Positions 51,590-63,758 of a DNA stretch of 64,000 bases are shown in pieces. Below the pieces are notes generated by a model. That model did not search any database. It had not been told where the DNA came from and worked only from the letters and a program-made list of their open reading frames with translations. This DNA comes from Lithospermum erythrorhizon. Its lineage: Eukaryota; Streptophyta; Magnoliopsida; Boraginales; Boraginaceae. A program made the position numbers and the translations under genes. The stretch covers positions 124,001 to 188,000 of the forward strand of contig JADFUC010000304.1 of the NCBI GenBank assembly GCA_019722365.1. Direction: 5' to 3'. Each line of letters begins with the position of its first letter. The first letter of the stretch is position 1.

Positions 51590-54500
51590 ATGGGGAGTGG
51601 TAGAAAAAGGAAGCTACATTTGAGCAAGATCTATACATTTAGTTGTTTAAGAGGAGGTTTTAAAGAGGAGCATTCACAGATAGGAAGGCCAGGTTTTTCA
51701 AGAGTAGTATTTTGTAATGAACCAAATAGTTTAGAGGGTGGTTTAAGAAGTTATGGAGATAATTATGTTAGTACTACTAAATATACTCCAGCTTCTTTTT
51801 TGCCTAAGTCTTTGTATGAGCAGTTTAGAAGAGTGGCAAATTTCTTTTTTCTGGTTACTGGTATATTGGCATTTACACCTTTGGCTCCTTATACTGCTAC
51901 AAGTGCTATTTTACCTTTGATTGTTGTTATTGGTGCCTCTATGTTGAAAGAGGGCATTGAAGATTGGAAGAGAAAACAGCAGGTAATTTAATCGAACTTT
52001 GACTAGTTTTTATTTATTTATCACTGTATTTACCCTGTTGATTATTTGCTTCAATTACACTATCTATTATTATTGTGAAATAGTAGGTATTCGTTACACT
52101 CCATGTTGAGTAGATTCGGAAACAGCCTCTTTGTTATCACAAGGTTAAGGCTGGTACAATCCGACTGACTCCCTTACGCTTTATAGGCTTCGGGGCATGT
52201 TATTGTTATTTGTTGTTTGTAATTATTTGCTTCAATTAAGAGTTACCGTTTCAATTTCCCTAGGTGAAATATTGTACTTTTTTGGCCTCCTTGTTTATGG
52301 ACAATTCATTCAATTTGGGTAAGAAGGCTGCAAGATAACCTGGGTGTTCTTCTGTCCCTTTTTAAAATTTTTACTTTTGTTGTTATTAAACTTTCTGAAA
52401 GTAAATATTTTTCACTGCTTGAAAACTTGAAATAGAGAAAGTTGAATCTTTCCTAAATTTATATGTTCGTTTCAATTGAAGATAGGTATGGATACCTGAA
52501 CCAGTTTTCTTGAGGTAGAACAGAATTATTGTGAGTGTCAATTGGTAAAAATTATTTTCTGCAATCTGTCATATAGTGTATGTTTTTTGTAGTATTGTTC
52601 ACCTGAATCTGAAGTTCCTCAGTGATCTTTAGAACTGCAACGACTATTTGTTATTCTTTCTGACAAGTAGTTGAGATTACATGCATCATTTTGTTGTTTT
52701 TAACATTTGTTGCAGGACATTGAGATAAATAATAGAAGAGTTAAAGTACACCAGAGTGATGGAAGTTTTGAGCAAACTGAATGGAAAAATCTAAGAGTAG
52801 GTCACATAGTTAAAGTCGATAAGGATGAATTCTTTCCAGCAGATCTTCTTCTGCTTTCATCCAGTTATGAAGATGCAATTTGCTATGTTGAGACGATGAA
52901 TCTTGATGGAGAGACAAATCTAAAACTTAAACAAGCTCTGGATGTAACATCGTCATTACATGAAGATGCTGAAGTTAAGGACTTTAAGGCCACTGTTAAA
53001 TGTGAAGATCCAAATGCAAATTTATACAGTTTTATTGGAAGCATGGAATTTGAACGGAAACAGTATCCTCTTTCACCCCAGCAGTTACTCCTGAGGGACT
53101 CTAAGCTTCGGAATACAGACTATATTTATGGTGCCGTTATCTTCACTGGTCACGACACAAAGGTTATTCAGAATTCAACAGACCCCCCTTCAAAGAGGAG
53201 CAATATTGAGAAGAAGATGGATAGAATCATTTACTTCTTATTTGGAGTATTATTCACAATGTCTTTTGTTGGATCTGTTTACTTTGGTGTTTCCACTAAA
53301 AATGATCTGGAAGGTGAACATACAAGATGGTATCTGCAACCTGATCGGGCTAAAATATTTTTCGACCCCAACAGAGCTTCTGCTGCTGCTATGTACCACT
53401 TTTTGACAGCTCTCATGCTGTATAGCTATTTGATCCCTATTTCCTTATATGTGTCCATAGAAGTTGTCAAAGTTCTTCAAAGCATCTTCATCAACCAAGA
53501 TATACATATGTACTATGAACAAACTGACAAACCTGCACTTGCACGTACCTCAAACTTAAATGAAGAACTTGGCCAAGTTCATACAATTCTTTCTGACAAG
53601 ACCGGTACATTAACTGCAAATTCAATGGAATTCATCAAGTGCTCCGTGGCAGGAACAGCATATGGGCGTGGTGTAACAGAAGTTGAAAGGACTATGGCCA
53701 AAAGGAAAGGACACCTTGCAGCCAACGGGAAGAATATAATTGACGATTCTGATAATAATCTACCCAAATCATCTGTTAAAGGATTCAATTTTCATGATGA
53801 AAGAATCATGGATGGAAATTGGCTTGATGAGCCTCATTCAGATGTCATTCGGAATTTTTTCCGTCTGTTGGCAGTATGTCATACCGTTATACCCGAAGTG
53901 GATGAAGATACAGGCAAGGTTTCTTATGAAGCCGAGTCACCAGATGAGGCCGCTTTTGTTATTGCTGCAAGAGAACTCGGCTTTGAATTCTCTAAACGAT
54001 CACAAACCGGTGTCACATTCAATGAACTGGATCCTGTTTCTGGAGAGAGAGTGGAGAGGTCAGTATCTTCAAAATTTTCCACTAGATACATAGAACTGAA
54101 GTGTAGATACATCTCATTTTAGCATGTGGATGGTGCACCAACAATGAATTTTCACCTGCCATCTGCTTATATGTCAAATTCCCACTCCATTATTTCAGGG
54201 TATATGAGCTACTAGATGTTTTGGAGTTCAACAGCTCCAGGAAAAGAATGTCTGTGATAGTGAGAAATGAAGAGGGGAATCTATTACTGCTCTCTAAAGG
54301 TGCTGACAAGTAAGTAACTCATACAGAACTTAACTCTTACATCATTAGATGTGCTTCCTTGATTAATCTACTTGTGGCTTAAAATATTTATTTTTCTGAT
54401 GTTATTTTGCAGTGTTATGTTTGAGAGGCTTGCCAAAAGGGGAAGAGAGTTTGAACAAACAACCAGAGAACATGTCAATGAGTATGCTGATGCAGGGCTG

Positions 54501-57500
54501 AGAACCTTGATACTTGCTTATCGTGAACTCAATTTCGAAGAGTATGAAAGATTCAAGAAAAGATTCATAGAGGCTAAAAACTCAGTAAATGCAGACCGTG
54601 ATGCAATGGTTGATGAAGTTACAGAGATGGTTGAGAAAGATCTGATTCTTCTTGGTGCAACAGCTGTTGAGGACAAACTCCAAGAAGGGGTAAGGTTAAT
54701 ACTTCCATGCAAGAGTAAAAGCATAAATTCCAAGGCAGTATAGAAATAGCAGTATCATATGACTATTATGTTCGTGTAGGTCCCTGACTGCATTGACAAG
54801 CTTGCTCAAGCTGGAATAAGAATCTGGGTTTTGACTGGCGACAAGATGGAAACTGCTATTAATATTGGGTATGGTGTCTCTGTATGATATTCATTACCTA
54901 AAATAAGTCTTGATTGTTCAATTCTGACCCGAACTTGAAAATCTTTCAGATTCGCCTGTAGTTTGCTTAGACAAGGAATGAAACAGATAATGATAACCTT
55001 GGATGGCCCAGAAATACAAGCACTCGAGAAAGCAGTAGAGGAAAAACATGTCATTTCTAAGGTAAATATATGTTTATTCCTGCAATAAACTGATCATGAA
55101 GTATCCACTTGAATTGAGATATAGTCTTAATCAAGCACATATATCTGCAGAATATTTCTTCTTAAATAATTTTATTTTCCAGTGACCTCAGAAGATTTTT
55201 AGTGAGTTGGTTGAATTGTTTAGGAAAACTTAAAAATAGTTCGGAGTAGAATAAAACCCCTTAGAAATTAGCCTTATTCTATAGTCACAAGCGGCAGGTT
55301 TTTATTTATTTATGTATTTTCTTTTCTGCATTTGGCGTAGTTAGATACCCCAATTACCGATTGATGCTGAGACATCTTATCGATCAGCAAGACATGGTTA
55401 CAGATTAATAGTAGTCACCTCATGTGGAGTCTAATGCATTCTCATAAGATCTACTACCTATGGTGTCCTGAACAGTGTCACACTCGACTAACTTATTTTA
55501 GAAGTAATTATATTTTCAACATTGTTTAATTGTTCTCTTTAGTTCAACATAACAGTGTTTCAAGACGGTGAAATCCTGTCATAATTCATTTTTGGTATAG
55601 GCATCAAAACAATATGTCATCCGGCAACTTATAGAAGGCAAGGCTCAGCTTACTTCCTCTCACTCTGAGGCATTTGCTTTGATCATTGATGGCAAATCTC
55701 TTACATATGCATTAGAAGATGGAGTGAAGCAACTGTTTCTTGAACTCGCTATTGGATGTGCGTCTGTTATATGTTGTCGATCCTCACCAAAACAGAAAGC
55801 AATGGTAAGTGCACAGTCCTCTACGCTCCCTCCTCCTCTACCAAACTCCACAAGGGTAGACAGGCCCACAGGCGCACTCATCCTTCCTCGCAATTACTCA
55901 AGAAACGTAACCTTTAAAGTTCTTGGTTTTTCTTTTACCCTTCTAAATATCATTCCTGAAAAACAGGTAACTAGACTGGTTAAAGCAGGCACCAGGAAAA
56001 CAACTTTAGCAATTGGTGATGGTGCCAATGATGTAGGAATGCTTCAGGAGGCGGACATTGGAATTGGAATAAGCGGTGTTGAAGGAATGCAGGTATAACT
56101 CCTGTGCATGTCCATGCTATTAGATTTGACCTATAATGATATACCTGTAAAAAATTTCATTGTGATTGTGTCTATTCAGGCTGTTATGTCAAGTGATGTT
56201 GCAATAGCTCAATTTCGTTTTCTCGAAAGATTGCTTCTGGTGCACGGTCATTGGTGTTACAGAAGGATTTCTTCAATGGTAAAAATTTATATTTCAGAAA
56301 TAAACCATTTTTCGATATGCACAAGGCAAGAAAATGTCACGACTCTTGAATCTCGTTATTATTTTCCTCTCGCTCAAATGTTGACCTCTGTAGGCCTTTG
56401 TCAATATCATTAAGCTCCCAGCATATGTTTTCTTACCATAGAAACTCTTGAATCTCACAAATGGAAATAATGCATTTCAAACATATACTCCCTCCGTTCA
56501 TTTTTAGTTGTATTCCTAAATTCATTCGCATTAGATATGAAACGTAAAAGTAGTCAAAATACATCAAAAATATGTAATGACAATTAATTGAAACTATTAT
56601 ATCATTGACGGCTGACACTTAATGTTAAAAGTACAAAGTACATTGAAAATATAGAATTATAATTTTCTAGCGCTGTAGTTACGTTAATTTGAAACAAAAA
56701 TGGCCAGAAAGACAAGAACAGTGAATTATGAGTATGCTAATGAATGCGTAATGTAAAGATTTTCTTATTTTTATCTCGACACTTAATCGAAGATTTTATC
56801 ATTGTCTTTGCAGATATGCTACTTCTTCTATAAAAATGTCACCTTTGGTTTCACAGTCTTCTTATACGAGGCATATGCATCATTTTCCGGTCAACCGGCA
56901 TTCAATGATTGGTTTCTATCCCTTTACAATGTCTTCTTCACCTCACTTCCTGTGATTGCCTTGGGAGTTTTTGACCAGGATGTTTCTGCCAGATTCTGTC
57001 TCAAGGTATGACTTTCATGCAACACTAGAATAAATTTGGCCTTTGGTTATTGGTTTATTACCTTAGTTGCATACTTTCTCGTTATCTAACATTACATTGT
57101 TATGCTGGTAAAATATGGCAGTTCCCTTTACTGTATCAAGAAGGTGTTCAGAATGTCCTCTTCAGTTGGAATCGCGTAATTGGTTGGATGTTCAATGGCC
57201 TCTGCTGTGCCATAATCATATTCTTCTTCTGCATAAGATGTCTGGATCCTCAGGCGTTTAATAAGGATGGAAAAATTGCTGGACTGGAAATTGTGGGAAC
57301 AACCATGTATACTTGTATTGTTTGGGTTGTCAATTGTCAGATGGCTCTTGCGGTCAGTTACTTCACCGTTATTCAACATGTCTTCATCTGGGGTGGAATT
57401 GCTCTATGGTACCTATTCCTAATTATATACGGAGAACTGCCTCCCCATATCTCCACCACCGCATACAAAGTCTTTGTCGAAGCCCTGGCACCCGCCCCTA

Positions 57501-57760
57501 GATTCTGGATAGTTACACTCTTCGTGGTTACCTCCACCCTGATTCCTTACTATGCTTATAATGCAATCCAGATGAGGTTCTTCCCAATGTACCATGAAAT
57601 GATACAATGGATAAGGTACGAGGGCAATTCTGAGGATCCTGATTACTGCAATGTTGTGCGACAAAGATCAATAAGACCTACAACAGTAGGTTTTACTGCT
57701 CGGTCGCTAGCAAGACCAAATACTCCGAAAGGCAAGAATGAGAACAGAACTACAAAATAG
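51590..57760 (+). CDS. P4-type ATPase, phospholipid flippase (ALA9/10-like)
   Basis: Moves aminophospholipids or lysolipids to the cytosolic leaflet; plant ALA proteins work with ALIS beta-subunits and support vesicle traffic. Eleven exons join in phase to 1194 residues, the normal ALA length: 51590-51982, 52716-54058, 54199-54309, 54413-54689, 54780-54868, 54950-55061, 55601-55804, 55967-56092, 56180-56278, 56814-57005, 57122-57760. Motifs in order are RVVFCNEP near the N terminus, [18 protein letters not shown] (first helices), [10 protein letters not shown] (actuator; Asp195), DKTGT with phospho-Asp425, [12 protein letters not shown] and LLSKGAD (nucleotide-binding domain), [30 protein letters not shown] (860 on), [15 protein letters not shown] and the C-terminal [19 protein letters not shown], then [11 protein letters not shown]. 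This matches the ALA9/ALA10 group. The start is the first Met fitting the family ([15 protein letters not shown]); the frame stays open upstream, but that is UTR repeat. No lesion was found. Confidence 0.95.
52105..52225 (+). mobile_element. TS-like SINE fragment in flippase intron 1
   Basis: TCGGAAACAGCCTC, TTGTTATCAC, AAGGTTAAGGCTG, ATCCGACTG and GGCTTCGGGGCATGTTAT match the minus-strand copy at 27.27-27.43 kb in order. It ends in a TTG/TTATTG-rich stretch (ATTGTTATTTGTTGTTTG), as TS-type SINEs do. The head is missing or unrecognisable. Confidence 0.55.
56484..56690. mobile_element. Stowaway-like MITE in flippase intron 9
   Basis: Begins TACTCCCTCCGTTC at 56,485, the classic Stowaway-type end. 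It contains AGTAGTCAAAATACATCAAA and GAAAATATAGAATTATAAT, which also occur in the element at 46.85-47.08 kb. The matching right end is not clear. Confidence 0.5.
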
Positions 57761-58834
57761 ATGCAATATAGGTCTACTTCTCGTTACTGGTGAAGAGACA
57801 GATTCTTCACATCATCATTTACCACTGTGATGTGTGAAGCTAAACAATGTAGATAATCACTGAGGGGTTGTTTTCACTTTTAGGCATATGACTAGAGGCT
57901 GCAAGTTAAAGCTTATGAGCTGTTCAATAAGTTGTATCATATGCCAAATAGGCAGAGAAAACGTTCCCAATTGTAAATGTCTAATTAGTGACCCTATACT
58001 ACTATATTCTTTCATTATATACCTTGTATAATCAAGAATTTTTTTAAAGCAATGGAAGTTCTTCAAAATTTTGCCCCAAGAAATAGGAAGTTCAGTCACT
58101 TTTCCCTTTCATATTCCAATGTTACTGACTTATTGCTCCTTCATTAATGCCTACTTGAGAGGCAATGAAGTTTATAACACGACCTATCGACAAAGAGATG
58201 CATTGAATTAGTAGATGGGGACTTGATTGTGAATTGCCCTTTCGACGTTTTATGAGGAGAAGTAGAAGTCTGCTGAACACTCAACCGGACAGAAATCATT
58301 TCGAGAATACAAACGAGTCATGTAGTCGAATAACGGGTTACCTGATCCGTTTGCAGTCCTTAATGGTTGTGTCTCACTTAGTTTTTCTCTATTAGCTTGT
58401 TCTTCTATATAAAAATTGTCAAGTTTTGGTGTTTTTACAAATTTAAGATGTATTGGTAGCAATTACACAAAGTATATTTCAACTGGCAAGGATGCATCAA
58501 TAGCAATATGACAATTTATGAGAAACAACCTAGCTAAACACCACAGAGATTAATGATTGTGAAAGGGATTAAGGAATGAACATGGATAGATCATGAAACA
58601 ATATCTTATATACAACAAAAATTTAATCATAACAACTGTTAACAAATCCATCAATAAAAGATCTAAATCCAGATCATGTCATATAATCCTCGATCGAACA
58701 ATATCATTCGAAGGACGATTACATGGTTCAAGAAGGTCAAACTAAATGTACCAGAATATCAATCCATGGAACCAGTCTCGTCGTTGTGAGTAATATCTCT
58801 GATCATCCTAATGGTTACCGAAACATACCAAATT
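57761..58834. other. Convergent 3' region between flippase and CML
   Basis: Holds the flippase 3' UTR and, at the right, the 3' UTR of the minus-strand CML gene. No further gene is convincing. Confidence 0.4.
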
Positions 58835-59864
58835 TTACAAAGATAGGCCTAGAAAATCAGCAGCAGATTTCCCTAATATATTTGTAAATTCGTTAAAGCT
58901 AATGACACCATCACCATTGGTGTCAGCCTCCCTCATCATCTCCGACAACTCCCTATATGTCATAGGATGTCCCATTTTTGACATCTGCCCCGCCAGCTCC
59001 GCCGCAGTTATATAACCATTTCCATCCCTATCAAAAGACCTGCACCACTAACGGAATCAGAAATTTGATATAAGGGAACGAATGAATGAATACCAACAAA
59101 TACGAAACAAAAATGAAAACTTACACGGGCGAACTGCATAATTTGTTGACAAATAAATATAATTTTTGAAGAAATACATACAACAAACATCATGCCCCAA
59201 TAGCTCTTAAGAGTCTCCCCCTTAAGCGAATAAATACATAAAACATACATCATTGTGGCTCTAAAGAATCTCCCACTTAAGCAGGATAGTGATATCGGAT
59301 AATATACATCCTTGTCTATGTACAATGTAATGTCATTAATTCATCCAACACGGTTAAGTAAGACTATCAATACTTCACCATGTAAATAGAAAAAGTTAAG
59401 TTTGGGTAGCTAGATAACGACTCATTTTCGATTTGCTCTAATACGATATTCAAGCACTAAAGAGTCGCATTAAATCTTTTGCTCCATAAGACATGAAAAC
59501 ATTCTTTTTCTTTAAAAACGAATAATAAAAATATAATTTTCAAAAACATAGAAGTGGTGCCCCACGCTTCCCCTAGTTCCACGACTGACCTGAACACTTC
59601 CTTGAGTTGTTCTTGATTGATCAAAACATCCTCATTCATGTCAGGCAATAATGCCTCAACCAATTCCTCAAATTCCACCAACCCATTCCCGTTTGCATCC
59701 ATGTTGTTGAGGAGGTTGTGGAGCTGATCACCGTTGGGTTTTACGCCGAGGGAGCGAAGGAGGGCAGCGAGTTCTAGCTGCGTTAGGCTGCCATCTCTAT
59801 CTATGTCGAAACGTGTGAAGATTTCCTTCAGTTGTTTTACTTGGTCAGATTCAAGCTTTGCCAT
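58835..59864 (-). CDS. Calmodulin-like calcium sensor (CML15/16-like)
   Basis: Two exons, 59864-59590 and 59039-58835, join in phase at an Arg codon to give 159 residues. Four EF-hand loops are complete: Asp20-Glu31 (DIDRDGSLTQLE), Asp56-Glu67 (DANGNGLVEFEE), Asp95-Glu106 (DRDGNGYITAAE) and Asp131-Glu142 (DTNGDGVISFNE). All have acidic residues at loop positions 1 and 12 and Gly at position 6, so all four should bind Ca2+. The linker AALLRSLGVKPNGDQLHNLL and the tail KSAADFLGL place it with the Arabidopsis CML15/CML16 group. No N-myristoylation site, membrane segment or extra domain is present. The 550-base intron lies just before loop 3. The 5' leader is CT-rich on the coding strand (around 60,000-60,050). 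The partner proteins are unknown. Confidence 0.93.
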
Positions 59865-61290
59865 GTTGATAATGAATGATAATTATGGTAAAAAATGAAA
59901 AAAATATTGTTATTTTGGTTTTTTCTTGATCTTATTTCCTTGTGTAAAAATGGGATGGTTGTACTTGTTTGTAATAATGGTTTGAGGGAATGAATGAAGC
60001 TAGAGAGAAACAAAGGAGAAAGAGAGGGAGAGAGAAGACTTTGGAAAAAATATCATTTGGATATTTTCAAGTCAATAAATGGAATTTGTCCCATCTTTTT
60101 TTTTGTTAAAAAGGTGTAAAATCGTAACATTAGCAATCTCTTGAAATCTCTGCCTTCTTATTATTATTATTATTGCATGTGACCTATTTATGATGAAAAT
60201 CTTGAATCTTTCAATTTTTTCTTTCTTACTATAAATCTCTTGAAAGTTTCAGTACTATGATTTTGGAAAAGAATTATTGGTGATTTTAGAAAAAAAATGT
60301 TAGGAGATGGAAAAAGAGATGTTGAATGTTATATTGTTTGTTGAATTTAACTTTTGCATGACATGATCGACCTCGGATAAGAGGCCGAAGAACATGCGTT
60401 ACCTTGCATAAAAGAAGGGATTATAACTTATTAGATTCCTATGTTGAAATGCTTCAATTATTGTAATGGTTATACTAAGACGTTTGACTCATTTCAAGAT
60501 GGCATGTCATCATAGGATCAATAGAGGTGTTTTATTAGGTGAAGATTATACTAGAGATTGCATAAATGCTCACCCCACAAATTAAGGCTTTGATGTTCCA
60601 ATTTTAGGCATTAACTCTTCTAAGATATATACTCCATAGTTATTATCGTTATTTAAGTCATATGGTTGTCAATTTGCATGCACTCATGTAACCTTCTCAC
60701 ATTTGACTTTGGTAATGGGCCGGAAACAATCAATCGATATCCATCAAATACGTATTGGTGTACCTCGAATTAACGTACTAGCCTAATTTATTTCTGACAT
60801 TTTACTTATTTGGACCTCATGTAGTCATGTGTTAATTGGATCATCCAACTGGACCCTCTTTGATAGATTATCATTTATATGCCACTTTGTGATTGGATCC
60901 ATCTAACCAGGTAGCAATAGTACTATTGGGGCCGAGGATCATAATTTCGAACCATATCATATTGTAAAGTCAAGATAAGTCATTCAAGTTAAAACGATAG
61001 TGATAGTAACCTAAGAATTAACCAACCACTAATCCTCACTCATGTGCATGATATGGAAAAAGAAAAATGTATGTTTCTATTATGAAATGAAGCTAGTAGA
61101 GATGAAATTCTTGTATCATTGTTTATTTGGAAGTAATGCACTGGTAGATATGAAGTAGTTGTATAAAATGTGATGAGTGTGAGGGAAAATTATATGAAAG
61201 AACTCAACAAGTACCACTTTCATGTACCTTGAAAAACTTATATGTGTCATTAATTAATCAAGCCTCACAAGATCACATTGCAACTTCCAA
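59865..61290. other. Divergent promoter region between CML and SDR
   Basis: Shared upstream DNA of the CML gene (minus) and the SDR gene (plus). It includes a GA-rich tract at about 59,995-60,048 and an (ATT)n microsatellite at 60,156-60,174. No gene is seen. Confidence 0.4.
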
Positions 61291-61298
61291 TATATAAA
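61291..61298 (+). promoter_or_regulatory. TATA box of the SDR gene
   Basis: TATATAAA stands 44 bases before the ATG at 61,335, giving a very short leader of about 10-15 bases if transcription starts some 30 bases downstream. Confidence 0.5.
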
Positions 61299-61334
61299 CA
61301 GTATAACTTAAGGCCTTAATTTCCTAAAACAAAT

Positions 61335-62265
61335 ATGACCCTGCTTGAAGATGGAGGTGCAAAGAAGGAACCCTTGAAGAGGTTATACCAAAAGTTTGGC
61401 TATTTGTTGTTATTAGGTGCCTTTTTTACTTTTTGATATATTAATTGTGTATTGTTTTGGTAGGTTGGTGGGCAAAGTTGCTGTGATAACTGGTGGTGCA
61501 AGAGGAATAGGAGCGGCGACAGCAAAATTATTTGCTGAGCATGGAGCTTATGTTGTGATTGCAGATGTCCTAGATGAACTAGGAACAGCTTTAGCAGACG
61601 AGATAGGGGGGCGCTATATACATTGTGATGTTTCGAAAGAACATGATGTAGAATCAGCTGTTCAGGTAGCTGTGAATTGGAAAGGCAAGTTGGACATCAT
61701 GTTCAACAATGCTGGAATATCAGGCCCTGTAGGGAGCATCCTGAACCTCAAAATGGAGACGGTTAAGGCCATCTTGGCGATCAACCTGAATGGAATGATA
61801 TTCGGGATAAAGCACGCAGCCAGGGCTATGATCAAGGGGAACATAGGGAGAGGTGGATCAATCATATGTTCATCAAGCTCTGCAGCTCTGATGGGGGGTT
61901 TAGCGTCGCATCCCTACACATTGTCAAAAGAAGCGATTATTGGGTTAGCCAGGAGCACCGCGTGTGAGCTGGGAGAGTATGGCATTCGAGTAAACTGTGT
62001 TTCGCCACATGGGGTTCCGACTGAGATGCTTGTGAGTGCCTTTAGGAAGTTTTTGAAAAATAACATTACTCCAGGAGAAGTGAATCAAGTAGTTGGTGAG
62101 AAGGGAAGTTTTTTGAATGGAAGAGGGGGAACTGTGGAGGATGTTGCACAAGCTGTCCTGTTTCTTGCCAGCGACGACGCCGGATTTATTACAGGACATA
62201 ATCTTGTTATAGATGGGGGATTTACCTCCTGCTGCTCTAGCATGAGTTTCATATACCATGACTAA
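61335..62265 (+). CDS. Short-chain dehydrogenase/reductase (SDR110C-like)
   Basis: Two exons, 61335-61381 and 61464-62265, join at an Arg codon to give 282 residues. This is the classical SDR fold: cofactor loop TGGARGIG (25-32), Asp50 at the end of strand 2 favouring NAD(H), CDVS (70-73), NNAG (97-100), catalytic Ser in SSSSAA (152-157), Tyr167-x3-Lys171 (YTLSK), RVNCVSPHGVPTEM after it, and the C-terminal FITGHNLVIDGG. The series resembles plant SDR110C enzymes, which include secoisolariciresinol dehydrogenase, xanthoxin dehydrogenase ABA2 and momilactone A synthase-like proteins; they oxidise alcohols of specialised metabolites or hormones. The substrate cannot be fixed from sequence. Exon 1 begins MTLLEDGGAKKEPLKR after a TATA box. 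The intron is only 82 bases and its retention gives another ATG-started frame of the same length. Confidence 0.9.
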
Positions 62266-62414
62266 AGCAAACAGAGATAATGATATAACCTTGTGCATCT
62301 CAAATGTCAGTATATTCTAAATGTAAATGAACACTCAACATTTAACAGTAATTAATTATCTAAAGTTCAAAGTTTTAGTTATTTTGAAATTAGAAGATAA
62401 AATAGAGCAATAAA

Positions 62415-62885
62415 TCAAATAAATTTGATATTTGAAATGCCAAAGGTTTTGATTAAATGGTATTGTAGAACATCATAATCAAGATCATCATCTGCCAGAC
62501 ATGATGAAAGGCACCTCTGGAGCTCTTGATCATTAAAACTTCCAAAAGAAAATGCCCCCCTTCTGGATAACTCTTCCAACTCATTTTCAACTTCTCTCAT
62601 GCAACTTCCAAAGCTATGACATTCATCTGTTGCAAGACCTTCAAATAAAACTCTGAAAGAATTTTCAAGACTTGGAAAACTGTCCTCAAGGTCTTTACTT
62701 CTTTCTCTCTGCATTCTCGCCCGTTCTCTCTTTGGAGTCCTAAGTTTCCGGACATATTCTTTCATCCTCCTGAATAACTTGTGAGGGACTTTGAGCACAA
62801 GAAAAATTAATATTTGCAGAATCAAGCATTGGCAACAACACGAAACAACGAGGCAATCCGCGGCTAACATGTTTAGGTCTTCCAT
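62415..62885 (-). CDS. Uncharacterised plant membrane-anchored protein
   Basis: Single-exon minus-strand gene of 156 residues from the chosen start. The start is Met at 62,885 (MEDLNMLAADCLVVSCCCQC), because related plant proteins, as far as I recall them, begin this way; the frame stays open eleven codons further (62,918). Residues 9-34 are a Cys-rich hydrophobic segment (CLVVSCCCQCLILQILIFLV), probably a membrane anchor or palmitoylated. A strongly basic stretch follows (KLRTPKRERARMQRER), then a Ser/Glu-rich middle and a C-terminal block around FGSFNDQELQRCLSSCLADDDLDYDVL. I know no tested function for this family. It is convergent with the SDR gene, with stop codons about 150 bases apart. 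Confidence 0.75.
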   Translation of the reverse strand: MEDLNMLAADCLVVSCCCQCLILQILIFLVLKVPHKLFRRMKEYVRKLRTPKRERARMQRERSKDLEDSFPSLENSFRVLFEGLATDECHSFGSCMREVENELEELSRRGAFSFGSFNDQELQRCLSSCLADDDLDYDVLQYHLIKTFGISNIKFI

Positions 62886-62918
62886 GGTGCAAATATGGAA
62901 AAAGGTAGGGGAAGTCAA

Positions 62919-63615
62919 TTAGATTATCAAGGGAAAAAAGTGATGGATGTTCATTCCCTAGGAAGAAACAGGTTCCTTCTCCTCCTGGAAGGTTTTACAA
63001 AGTGTGAAGCAAATAGCAATAATAAATAAAAGCTGTCAACCTAAAAAACGATATTAGTATACTTTTATGATATAAGCATGATCATGAACTCGCTAATGAT
63101 ATGCAAAATTAGTTATTCTTATAATACTTTACGCATGGGTGTGAGTTAATTTTTACTCTTGAGATAAGTACTCACTAAGCTTCGCAGCTTTACTTCCATT
63201 GATTTGTGGCAACGTAGCTCAATCTTACATACCAAGTAACATGACCTGATTTAGACTACTCATTGCTTTCACTCCACATTTCATGGATTCTTTTGAAGCA
63301 ATTTACTAAATAAAAAATACAAAAAACAATGATAAATATATATACTCGTATGTCATATGTCAATTGGCTTTGGATATCACATTTCTTTTGTGAGAGGTTA
63401 CTTATAAAGTTATAAGTTTCTGAGAAGAATAAAAAAAAATTAACTTGTGTAACTCAAGCTCAAATGTCAAAATCGTAACCAAATTAGACCTAAGATAATC
63501 TGAAAAGTACATGTATGACTTTTTGCCCATCAATTTATGATTCTTACAGAAATTTGGGAATCGATGGTTCAAGATGTAAAAATAGTAGTGATGAGATTAC
63601 ATTTTGTGGGGTAAT
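62919..63615. other. Upstream DNA, AT-rich
   Basis: Promoter side of the preceding minus-strand gene. No further gene or repeat is recognised up to the MITE at 63.6 kb. Confidence 0.35.
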
Positions 63616-63616
63616 G

Positions 63617-63758
63617 CTATACACACATCCAAATAATGTTTTTTAGCGAAATAACAATTTTACCCTTCACAAAACTTCTTAAGTACTACACTTACAAATA
63701 AGGGGGGCAAAATAGTCATTTAACCCAAAATAAACACTATTTGGATGTGTGTATAACA
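63617..63758. mobile_element. MITE, copy 2 with clear terminal inverted repeats
   Basis: The left arm at 63,619-63,641 (ATACACACATCCAAATAATG and three T) and the right arm at 63,732-63,754 are reverse complements with one mismatch over 23 bases. The interior of about 90 bases has no ORF and matches the copy at 49.39-49.54 kb. Such a layout is typical of a non-autonomous DNA transposon; the superfamily cannot be assigned without the target duplication. Confidence 0.75.

Noticed and set aside
57128..57664. Minus-strand ORFs opposite the last flippase exon
   Set aside because: They are antisense shadows of the conserved C-terminal membrane domain.
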